DNA of 63,522 bases from JdFR-22 sp964534325 (GTDB taxonomy: Archaea > Halobacteriota > Archaeoglobi > Archaeoglobales > Archaeoglobaceae). Shown here one piece after another: positions 17,815-25,073 of the stretch. Numbering within the stretch: the first letter of the stretch is position 1; every line of letters begins with the position of its first letter. The notes below the pieces were generated by a model, which saw only the letters and a program-made list of their open reading frames with translations, was not told the origin of the DNA and ran no database searches. The stretch lies in the NCBI GenBank assembly GCA_964534325.1, contig CAZHOR010000017.1:1-63522 (forward strand), read 5' to 3'. The position numbers were made by a program, and so were the translations under genes.

Positions 17815-17839
17815 TTCTGGCAGAACCTTTCTGGCAGAA
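17815..17839. promoter_or_regulatory. Two tandem 11-bp palindromes TTCTGGCAGAA
   Basis: TTCTGGCAGAA occurs at 17815-17825 and again at 17829-17839, a 14-bp period. Each is a perfect palindrome around a central G. They sit between the divergent mqnE and arsR-like starts, just upstream of the arsR TATA-like box (TTTATA near 17844). Likely binding sites of a dimeric regulator; which of the two operons they control is not clear. Confidence 0.6.
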
Positions 17840-17850
17840 ACTATTTATAC

Positions 17851-17866
17851 ATTGACAAATGTCAAT
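17851..17866. promoter_or_regulatory. Inverted repeat ATTGACA-N2-TGTCAAT, probable ArsR operator
   Basis: ATTGACAAATGTCAAT is a perfect 7-bp inverted repeat with a 2-bp centre. It lies directly between the TATA-like stretch at 17843-17849 and the arsR ATG at 17875, where binding would block initiation. Position and symmetry fit autorepression by the downstream ArsR-family protein. Confidence 0.65.
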
Positions 17867-17874
17867 ATATCAAT

Positions 17875-18426
17875 ATGTCAGAATGGCTTAACGTATTCAA
17901 AGCACTGAGCGATGAAACCAGATTCAGGATCGTGAAGTTCCTGCTTGATGGGGAAAAGTGCGTGTGCGAGATCATTCCACGGACAGGAAGAACTCAATCC
18001 ACCGTATCCATCCAGCTGAACAAACTGGAGACCATGGGCATCCTGACCTCCAGAAGGGAAGGCAAATCGGTCTATTACAGAATAACCAACCCCAGAGTAA
18101 CCAGATTACTGGATCGCTCTCACTGGATGGGTCTGGAGAGAGAAAAGATCGATTGGCATCCTCAAATCGATGAGAACAAGTGCGATGGATGTGGATTGTG
18201 TGTCGAGGGGTGTGACCGGGAAGTGATGGACCTCGAACCCCTACAAGACAAGGCTGTGGTGGTGAACCCCTACAACTGCAAGGTGGGCTGCACCACCTGC
18301 GGTGTTTACTGTTTGCAGGATGCCATATCTTTTCCCCCTAAGGAGTATGTTAGACACCTTATCCGTGAATATGGTTTGGCACAGAAGTCGAAGAACAAAA
18401 GAAAAGAGGTAGAGGAGGTGTTGTAA
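17875..18426 (+). CDS. ArsR-family regulator with C-terminal ferredoxin-like domain
   Basis: A 183-residue regulator. Residues 1-85 are an ArsR winged helix (VFKALSDETRFRIVKFLLDGEKCVCEI), with the Cys pair CVC at the position used for metal or metalloid sensing in ArsR. Residues about 100-150 have two Cys groups, CDGCGLCVEGC and CKVGCTTCGVYC, able to hold one or two Fe-S clusters. I chose ATG 17875 because the winged helix begins there and the operator lies upstream; the frame stays open further 5'. It overlaps the thioredoxin-like gene by one base. Probably a redox- or metal(loid)-responsive autorepressor. Confidence 0.85.
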   Translation: MSEWLNVFKALSDETRFRIVKFLLDGEKCVCEIIPRTGRTQSTVSIQLNKLETMGILTSRREGKSVYYRITNPRVTRLLDRSHWMGLEREKIDWHPQIDENKCDGCGLCVEGCDREVMDLEPLQDKAVVVNPYNCKVGCTTCGVYCLQDAISFPPKEYVRHLIREYGLAQKSKNKRKEVEEVL

Positions 18427-18659
18427 TGAAAATAACTGTTGTAGGATCCGGATGTCCTTCATGTGAGGCACTCTATGATAGGGTGAAGAAGCTGAAGGAA
18501 GAGAAGAACATTCAGGCGGAAGTAGAGTATAAGAGCGATATGAACGAGCTGATACAGAGAGGGATTATGAGCAGCCCCGCCTTGCTGATAGACGATGAGC
18601 CGGTTTACGTGGGCATGCCCAAGAATGATGAAGAGCTGCTCAAGTTGATACAAAAATAA
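18426..18659 (+). CDS. Small thioredoxin-like redox protein (CPSC motif)
   Basis: A 77-residue thioredoxin-fold protein of the MTH895/TM0996 type. The active-site motif is GCPSC near residues 9-13, and the cis-Pro segment is MSSPALLIDDEPV. It starts on a TAATG overlap with the ArsR-type gene and precedes the permease by 25 bases. Such proteins often accompany this permease family, perhaps supplying thiol reduction or carrying the substrate; the substrate is unknown. Confidence 0.85.
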   Translation: MKITVVGSGCPSCEALYDRVKKLKEEKNIQAEVEYKSDMNELIQRGIMSSPALLIDDEPVYVGMPKNDEELLKLIQK

Positions 18660-18684
18660 AAGGAACAGGAGACTTTTCAGTCAA

Positions 18685-19788
18685 ATGAAGGATAAACATA
18701 TTTTTTTATTGATCTTGGCTCTTTTTGGGGCATTCTATTTCATGCCCGTGGATTCTCCATTATTCTCGGAGGCTGTTCTCAACGGTTTCGAGCTGCTCCA
18801 CGAATACGCTACCCAGCACGTCCTCACCTGCCTTGTACCTGCTTTCTTTATCGCAGGTGCCATCAGCGTGTTCATGAAAAAGGACGTCATAATGGAGTAC
18901 CTGGGGAACCGGGGTAGGCGCACTATATCTTATCCTATCGCATCTGTTTCCGGCTCTGTGTTAGCTGTTTGTTCCTGCACCATCCTGCCATTGTTCGCCG
19001 GCATCAGAAGTAGAGGTGCTGGATTGGGACCGGCGACCACATTCCTTTTCTCCGGTCCGGCCATCAACATCGCCGCCGTATTCCTCACCATAAGCGTATT
19101 GGGGGTGGAGATCGGAATTGCCAGAATAGTATTCGCTGTCTTCCTGGCTATTCTGGTGGGACTCTCTATGGAGCTGATATTCAGGGAAAGGAGCCAGGAA
19201 GGAAAACTCTACTATCAGCAAGAAGAGGGTGTAGATGCCGGAAAACCCGTCCTACTGGCTTTCTTCCTTTCGATGGTAGCCATTATCGTTGTAGGTGGGC
19301 TGCAGATAGGAGTTCTGAAATACGGATTGATGGTGGCACTTGTTCTACTGATAGCCTTAATAGCATTTACTTCCTTCGACAGGGAAAAGAATAAGAGCTG
19401 GCTGGGAGAAACATGGTATTTCACCAAGCTGTTGATACCATACCTGTTCATAGGTGTCTTTGTGGCGGGTTTTATCACTCCCCTGCTCCCCCAGAGCGTG
19501 ATAGAGGATGTGGTGGGAAGCAATACAGTGACAGGCAACCTGATAGCTTCTGTGTTGGGCGCGTTCATGTATTTCTCTACCCTGACGGAGATACCCATAC
19601 TGCAGGCATTCATTGCCAAGGGCATGTCAAAGGGACCTGCTCTGGCACTGCTTCTGGCAGGGCCCAGCCTCAGCCTGCCTAATATGCTGGTAGTTAGAAA
19701 AGTCCTGGGGAACGAGAGGACTGCAGTTTATGTGGTTCTGGTAGTGACCTACTCCACGATCGCGGGACTGATATTCGGCTCCCTTTAA
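18685..19788 (+). CDS. Permease of the SO_0444/ArsP-like (DUF318) family
   Basis: A 367-residue membrane protein with about eight to ten membrane segments. The family's conserved CSCTILPLFAGI segment (near residues 93-104) and FSGPAINIAA follow, mirrored by LLAGPSLSLPNMLV in the second half, a two-fold repeat typical of the family. Members export organoarsenicals, or are predicted Cu/Zn effluxers. Third gene of the ArsR-thioredoxin-permease operon, which supports a metal(loid) detoxification role. Confidence 0.82.
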   Translation: MKDKHIFLLILALFGAFYFMPVDSPLFSEAVLNGFELLHEYATQHVLTCLVPAFFIAGAISVFMKKDVIMEYLGNRGRRTISYPIASVSGSVLAVCSCTILPLFAGIRSRGAGLGPATTFLFSGPAINIAAVFLTISVLGVEIGIARIVFAVFLAILVGLSMELIFRERSQEGKLYYQQEEGVDAGKPVLLAFFLSMVAIIVVGGLQIGVLKYGLMVALVLLIALIAFTSFDREKNKSWLGETWYFTKLLIPYLFIGVFVAGFITPLLPQSVIEDVVGSNTVTGNLIASVLGAFMYFSTLTEIPILQAFIAKGMSKGPALALLLAGPSLSLPNMLVVRKVLGNERTAVYVVLVVTYSTIAGLIFGSL

Positions 19789-19824
19789 TCAAAGAGAAAG
19801 TTAAAGTTTAAGCTAAAACTACAG

Positions 19825-21105
19825 CTAGAGCTTATCCATAATCTTGGTTAATATATCCTTGTCCTCCAGTAATCCTGCTGGGGGTTCGACCACTTTCTTC
19901 AGTCTGAGGGGGACACAGTCCATTCTATAAGCAGCACCCCCTGTCTCCACTCCTGTGACCGCAGAGGGAATATATACTCTAGCTATCTGTGATGTGAGGC
20001 TCTCGTAAGGGTCGATTACGATAACAGGGATTTTAGACAGGTATTTGATAGAAGCTCTGGGAAAATGGGCGACAGGATCGGACGAAACTATCAGTGCAGC
20101 ATCAACCTCTTCATGCTGCAGAACAGAGGTTGCATCAGTCTCCCCAGGGTTGTACCATGGGTAGCCTTTGGAGAAGTCCACGGCATAGGGATAACCTGTT
20201 TGCCATGCAGCGACCTCGTTGAATCCGGTTACATTGTAGTGGCCTCTCATGGGCATGATGCTGAACTTGGTGAACCTGTTGAGGTCTCTGGTGAGGCTTA
20301 TCGCTTCAGAGATGTTCTTGTGCTTTCCGTAGCTCATTGTGAGGCCCACACCAAAGAATATGATGCCAAACTGACAGGATTTAATTTTCTCCACCAGGTC
20401 GATCAGCGTCCGCTTATCCACCCCTCCAACTTTTTCCTGAGAGATGTCCCCCGAGTTCAGCAGGGTTCTCAGAGCGTTTAGGACCTCGTAGTCCTTATTG
20501 GGCTCCACTTTGATGAACTGGTCTGCAATGTTAGCGGACTCAGTCTCTCTCACATCGATCACTATCATTTCCCTGTCCTGCATGCCTCTTTCCCTGAACC
20601 TTCCTCTGGGGTAGTGAGTGTATCTGGAAGCGTGTCGGGGATGAGCGTGCATTACATTGGCTCCCCAGTAGATCACCAGGTCGGCCCGGTTCTTCACTTC
20701 ACCCAACGTTACGGAGGGGAATCCTACGTCCTGGACAGCGATTATGCTGGGCCCGTGGCATACCGAAGACGTGCAGTCCGCCACCCCGCCCAGTATCTCC
20801 GCCATCTCTATTCCCACCTCCTGAGCTTCGCAGTTGGTGGAAGAGAAACCATATAAGAGGGGTCTTTTAGATTCCCGCAGGATCCTGGCAGCTTCTTCTG
20901 TAGCCGTCTCAATATCAACTTCTTTAACCTCTTTATTCCTGATAAAAGGACTTGTGGGTCTTTTGTGGGTGATGCCCATGAATTTGTGAACGCCCAGACT
21001 GCAGGCCTCCTCTATGCTCTCTATACGATTATCCTCTACGTTTATCATAATATCATCACATAAAGCCCCGCAAAAAGGGCAGGTGACATCCTCAAACCTC
21101 ATCAA
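19825..21105 (-). CDS. fwdB: Formylmethanofuran dehydrogenase subunit B
   Basis: Catalytic subunit B of the tungsten/molybdenum formylmethanofuran dehydrogenase, interconverting CO2 and formylmethanofuran. The N-terminal CPFCGALCDD binds a [4Fe-4S] cluster, and SSVCHGPS near residue 115 supplies the metal-ligand position as Cys, not selenocysteine. Length 426 residues is typical. It overlaps fwdD by 14 bases. Subunits A, C, F and G are not in the window. Marker of methanofuran C1 metabolism, used in either direction. Confidence 0.95.
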   Translation of the reverse strand: MMRFEDVTCPFCGALCDDIMINVEDNRIESIEEACSLGVHKFMGITHKRPTSPFIRNKEVKEVDIETATEEAARILRESKRPLLYGFSSTNCEAQEVGIEMAEILGGVADCTSSVCHGPSIIAVQDVGFPSVTLGEVKNRADLVIYWGANVMHAHPRHASRYTHYPRGRFRERGMQDREMIVIDVRETESANIADQFIKVEPNKDYEVLNALRTLLNSGDISQEKVGGVDKRTLIDLVEKIKSCQFGIIFFGVGLTMSYGKHKNISEAISLTRDLNRFTKFSIMPMRGHYNVTGFNEVAAWQTGYPYAVDFSKGYPWYNPGETDATSVLQHEEVDAALIVSSDPVAHFPRASIKYLSKIPVIVIDPYESLTSQIARVYIPSAVTGVETGGAAYRMDCVPLRLKKVVEPPAGLLEDKDILTKIMDKL

Positions 21106-21496
21106 TCATCCTCCTGATAAGCTGTCTGGCATCCAGTACTTCTTCATTGGTCTTCTCCACCTTGACCTTAAAGCCCTTAAAGGCTGGCATGCCGGTGGAA
21201 TCCGTTCCTTCAGGGACAATAGCGTTGGACCACGGACCCAGGGGGATAAAAGCAATACCCTTATCTATATTCGAGGACCTGGCGTAGACCACGATTTCAC
21301 CCTCTTGAGTAGAAACCTTAACTGTATCACCATCTGAGACCCCTAAAGCTCTCATATCCTCTTCGTTCATCTCGCACATCGCCGTATAGCCCATATAATC
21401 ACTAGATAGCTTGGACTCAATAGTTTCTCCCTGACCGACCGTCCTACCGGTTACCAAAGTCATTTCTATCTGACCACTCATACTCGACCTGCTCAT
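21092..21496 (-). CDS. fwdD: Formylmethanofuran dehydrogenase subunit D
   Basis: Subunit D, the small molybdopterin dinucleotide-binding domain. It has the double-psi barrel signature (VSDGDTVKVSTQEGEIVVYA, then FIPLGPWSNAIV). 134 residues. The start could be 21496 or the ATG at 21481 (MSGQIEMTL), which has an AGG upstream. It precedes fwdB with a 14-base overlap, so the pair is co-translated. Confidence 0.93.
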   Translation of the reverse strand: MSRSSMSGQIEMTLVTGRTVGQGETIESKLSSDYMGYTAMCEMNEEDMRALGVSDGDTVKVSTQEGEIVVYARSSNIDKGIAFIPLGPWSNAIVPEGTDSTGMPAFKGFKVKVEKTNEEVLDARQLIRRMIDEV

Positions 21497-21884
21497 AGAT
21501 TATATCGATACCAACATAAACTGCATGAGATTGATTTATCCTTTAAAGCTCTCAAACAACGTTTTCGTGTTTTACATGTCCACATTAACGTTTTGGAGCC
21601 AACTGCAAGCTGTCTATCACGCTATACTATATAAAATATTTGCCTCAATTAGCATGATTTATAATGTGCTTTGACCTTTTGTCTATTTAAAATAAATGTG
21701 CACATTGCACGACCTTGATTTGGACACTTATTCCTGGCATCATGAACATTCCTGCACAATCATTATTAATTGACTCTTATTGAACGTTGTTGACCAGCTT
21801 TAAGCAGGTGTTTGTCAACCCCTATTATAAAAGTCATAATCATCAAAAAGATTTTATTATTTGAATGTGTAATAAACTATTGCC
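21497..21884. other. Divergent intergenic region upstream of fwdD
   Basis: 388 bases with no credible gene. It contains a TATA-like stretch for the minus strand near 21626-21640, which would give fwdD a leader of about 100 bases. It also has a perfect 12-bp palindrome AATGTGCACATT at 21695-21706, and a loose inverted repeat GTTGAC/GTCAAC at 21787 and 21815. The right end is the promoter of the gene at 21885. No RNA fold was recognised by eye. Confidence 0.4.
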
Positions 21885-22301
21885 ATGCAAACCTTCTCCC
21901 GTATTGAAATGGACATCGACGAATTTGAGATAGTGATGCAGAACATTGATTCCTGGGAAAGGAAAGTTAATGCTAAATTCGTGGAAGCCAATGTGGATGA
22001 AGATAAGGCTGAGATCAAGTTCATTCCCGTAGCCACCACCGGCTTTTTTATGTGGGTTTGTGATGAGGATAGTCCCAAATTGATGGCTGAGCTGGTCATA
22101 GACTCCAGAGTGGGTTATATCGATCTGGAAGAGTTTGCGGAGTTCGATGAGGAGCTATTCAACGAGCTGAAAACCACTCTTGTGAAGGAGAATGGTGGAG
22201 AAAGCCACGATGGCCGGTATTTCCCTCGGTCGCAGAAGAGCATCGAGTTGTTCGAAACTCTCACCAGGACAGCTAAATGGGAGAACAGTCCCATGGTATA
22301 A
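21885..22301 (+). CDS. Uncharacterised acidic protein
   Basis: A 138-residue soluble protein, acidic, beginning MQTFSRIEMDIDEFEIVMQ. No signal peptide, membrane segment or known motif was seen. The segment VATTGFFMWVCDEDSPKLMAELVID is the most structured-looking part. It starts without a Shine-Dalgarno sequence, so is probably leaderless. Convergent with the small membrane protein gene at 22334. Function unknown. Confidence 0.6.
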   Translation: MQTFSRIEMDIDEFEIVMQNIDSWERKVNAKFVEANVDEDKAEIKFIPVATTGFFMWVCDEDSPKLMAELVIDSRVGYIDLEEFAEFDEELFNELKTTLVKENGGESHDGRYFPRSQKSIELFETLTRTAKWENSPMV

Positions 22302-22333
22302 GTCCGACAACTGAATGGTCAATTTTTGAATAA

Positions 22334-22564
22334 TTATTTTACTGTAGTAAATACTTTGTAAGAGAGAACCAGTGTCACCAGAATGGGAACGTAGAACAGC
22401 GCCAGAACAGAAAAAACTCCCAGCAGGTCCGTTAGCGTGGTCCCCTTGAGTGTTCTGTATCCCACAGTGACCAGTATAAAACCGAAAACACAAATTAAGA
22501 AGGGTAGAACCAGTTTATTGAGCAATCCTACAGCATCCATGATCTTATCCAGATACCTGGACAT
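22334..22564 (-). CDS. Small membrane protein, paralogue of the one at 1388-1609
   Basis: A 76-residue protein with two predicted membrane segments (about 18-42 and 48-70). It aligns without gaps over about 35 residues with the protein at 1388-1609 around 'PFLICVFGFILVTVGY'. The paralogy argues that both short ORFs are real genes. Neighbours are an uncharacterised gene (convergent) and a pseudogene; nothing indicates a function. Confidence 0.6.
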   Translation of the reverse strand: MSRYLDKIMDAVGLLNKLVLPFLICVFGFILVTVGYRTLKGTTLTDLLGVFSVLALFYVPILVTLVLSYKVFTTVK

Positions 22565-22770
22565 ATGGGATAATATATTTCAATCATTATTTATAACTTT
22601 CATTCAACATGATCATTGATTTGATAACCACGAACTTCAGAAACCTTATCCTTTTAAAAATACTGGTCTAATGTTTTTTCCCTGAAGAACGGTAAAAAGG
22701 TTGAAAGGTTGAACGGTAGAACCGATGAAGTTAAAGAAAAGTTAAAATTTGTTTCCGGCATCAGGATGTC

Positions 22771-23190
22771 ATGGATTTGCTTGAAAGATTTGAACTGGTT
22801 GAGGACATGATAAAGGTAAAGGTGAGTAACGGGGAGACTTTATGGGTTTGCGATAAAAGTAGGGGCGAAGTGAGGGATGGAGACCTTTCGGAAGTTGATA
22901 ACCGGTTTTTGATTATGCAAGCATGGTCCGGAGTAAACTGGAGAAAAGCAATAAAGAGTATTTAGGGGAAGATAAGATAGAAGGCAGGACTGTTTTATTG
23001 CCAGACTGACCCCTATTGACGCCGACGAAGAAATAAGATCGGAACAGAAGATATGGGTGGATAGAGAGTTCTGGTACCCTTGAGGATCGAGATGGTAGAA
23101 GGTATGTCCCGTATGGCCCTGTATTACGAGGATCTAGAGTTTAATAGTGGTTTGAGCGATGATATGTTCGAACTCCATGTCCATGAATGA
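22771..23190 (+). pseudogene. Degenerate LolA-like gene, paralogue of 29645-30172
   Basis: The first open part gives MDLLERFELVEDMIKVKVSNGETLWVCDK, and three later reading frames give recognisable continuations. These are MVRSKLEKSNKEYLGEDKIEGR, then EQKIWVDREFWYP, then a C-terminal piece with DLEFNSGLSDDMFEL. All match, in order, the intact 175-residue protein at 29645-30172 on the minus strand. Compared with it, about 37 residues after EDM are deleted, and there are two frameshifts plus an in-frame stop after WYP. Clearly dead. Confidence 0.85.
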
Positions 23191-23262
23191 ACTGTTATCC
23201 ATTCGTTGAGGGGACTTAGCAATTCTGCAGCTCTCAAGCGGTATACGTAATTCATTCAATAG

Positions 23263-24873
23263 CTATTCCAGCTCGGACCTGACGGCCACGAATAGTGGTC
23301 CTCTCACGTCTATTTTGTAGTTGTTGGAGATTATGTATTTCCTTACATTATCCTGTAAACTCAAATTTATGTCAGTGAGCCCTTCCACCATTCTGGCTCT
23401 TACTTCGGCTTCTTCGTCGGCTGCAACCGCTTCTTCTATCCTTTTGGCGGCGAGGTGGGCGAAGGCATCGATGTATCTCATGTTGGTGGTGATTCCGTGG
23501 TCGAAGTAGCCTCTCCACTTATCTGTTCGGGGCAGTCCATAGACATTCCCCTGATACACTACGACCTCGTTGGAGTATGCAGGACCGCAGAGTCTGGTGT
23601 TCCCCTCTCTTTCGGTGACATAGACCTTGACCCTCTTACCGTATAGCTCTCCGTCGAATGCCAGGAACTCGCAGGGACTCTTCTCGCTTGCGTGCTCTTC
23701 GGCCGTGGCCACTATCTTCTCCGCTATCCTCAGCCCCGTAGTGGTCTGAGGCACCTCAGAGACCTTTATGGCCCGGGCGATGTCCATGTCGCTCAACTCA
23801 ATTTTATCGTAGAGCCAGGGATACACCAGCTCCCTGACATCGGATTGCTCACCAAGGACCATGGCCAGCCTCTCCACACCCAGCCCCAGGTTCATTACCG
23901 GATACTCGATATTGTATTGGGATAGTGCTGTGGGGGAGTATATCCCAAAAGTGGCTATCTCGATCCATCCGTCGCTGTATTTGGTGTTGGAGCCCACTAT
24001 ACCGGGGTGGAATGCGAAGACCTCTGTCTGCGTCCCGGGGATGTAGTATTTGCTCCTCTTCTCGTCTGCCTTGAACTTGAACTTCTCGAACCCGAACTGC
24101 CTCAACAATGCCTCAGAAACAGCCTTCCCATCATCAACGCTCACATCCTCATCTACAACCGAACAGCTGGCTGAAAAGTAGGTGTAGAGCCTTGCAGCAT
24201 CCTCACCCTGCTCCTTTCTGAAACACCTGTCGATGCTGAACAACCTGATGGGGAGGGGGAACTTGTCGGCTATCTTGCTTAAGGTGATGAACCATCCGGC
24301 GGTCATGTGGCTTCTGAGGGTGAGATTGCTTGACTGGGGTTTGATTTCCTTGAACTCGGGGAACACTTCGTCCAGGATCCTTACTGCTTTGGTGTCTTCA
24401 GTGTTCAGGGTTTCAGCCATCTCGAAGCTGAGATCATCTCCATCCAGCTTACCCTTCTTGAAGGAATGGAATATCTCCTGCAGCTTTTCCACTTCTTTGC
24501 TCTCAATCTTTCTGCCTACAATACTCTCTATTTTCTCTACTCTGTCTGCAGATATACCTATATTGGGTCTGGGGAGCGATGCCAGATAATAACACCTGTC
24601 CAGAACGGCCAAAGCCTCTTTACCGAACTGTTTCTTGATGTGTCTGTCTTCGATGATGAGAGGGTTCACGACTTCTTTAAACCCTATGGACATGTATGCT
24701 CTTCTCAAATCGTTAATGGTCTTGAACAGGGGATGAGCTTCTCCTATGGGGTATCCGTAACGGGGAAAAGTCTGATTGGGTTCTCGGGATGAAATTATTT
24801 CTCGACCCTTATGCCAGGCTTTTTCAAAATCATCCTCAGTTAATTCCCTGAATTTTTTAGAGTCAAATTTCAT
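23263..24873 (-). CDS. sepS: O-phosphoserine-tRNA(Cys) ligase (SepRS)
   Basis: Class II synthetase charging tRNA(Cys) with O-phosphoserine, later converted to Cys-tRNA by SepCysS. The 536 residues match the family from MKFDSKKF through HKGREII. Motif 2 appears as DRCFRKEQGEDAARLYTYFS and motif 3 as LGLGVERLAMVLG. The start ATG has GAGGT four bases upstream. SepRS is restricted to methanogens, Archaeoglobi, ANME and some related archaea. sepCysS and pscS-type partners are not in the window. Confidence 0.95.
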   Translation of the reverse strand: MKFDSKKFRELTEDDFEKAWHKGREIISSREPNQTFPRYGYPIGEAHPLFKTINDLRRAYMSIGFKEVVNPLIIEDRHIKKQFGKEALAVLDRCYYLASLPRPNIGISADRVEKIESIVGRKIESKEVEKLQEIFHSFKKGKLDGDDLSFEMAETLNTEDTKAVRILDEVFPEFKEIKPQSSNLTLRSHMTAGWFITLSKIADKFPLPIRLFSIDRCFRKEQGEDAARLYTYFSASCSVVDEDVSVDDGKAVSEALLRQFGFEKFKFKADEKRSKYYIPGTQTEVFAFHPGIVGSNTKYSDGWIEIATFGIYSPTALSQYNIEYPVMNLGLGVERLAMVLGEQSDVRELVYPWLYDKIELSDMDIARAIKVSEVPQTTTGLRIAEKIVATAEEHASEKSPCEFLAFDGELYGKRVKVYVTEREGNTRLCGPAYSNEVVVYQGNVYGLPRTDKWRGYFDHGITTNMRYIDAFAHLAAKRIEEAVAADEEAEVRARMVEGLTDINLSLQDNVRKYIISNNYKIDVRGPLFVAVRSELE

Positions 24874-25040
24874 ATTCTACCTCTGATGAGCGGTTATTTA
24901 CTTTTTTCTTTGGTCTCTTATGATTTGATGTGCTCATCATGTTATATTATAAAATATTTCACTCCAGATTTTTTGTGGTTTAACCCGGTAACTTGCATTC
25001 GAACTTATTATATATAAGAATATATTTCTAAACCAACACA

Positions 25041-25070
25041 TTTAAATAACAGTTTTAGGCTCACCTAAAA
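25041..25070 (+). promoter_or_regulatory. feoB promoter with iron-box-like palindrome
   Basis: TTTAAATA at 25041-25048 is a good TATA box, about 29 bases before the feoB GTG at 25074. Immediately after it, 25053-25070 reads TTTTAGGCTCACCTAAAA, a perfect 7-bp inverted repeat with four central bases. This resembles DtxR/IdeR/MntR boxes (TTAGG...CCTAA). A DtxR-family gene is the next gene but one, so iron-dependent feedback is likely. Confidence 0.8.
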
Positions 25071-25073
25071 CCT

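Noticed and set aside
19825..21105. Selenocysteine in FwdB
   Set aside because: The metal-ligand position is encoded as Cys (VCHGPS) with no in-frame TGA.
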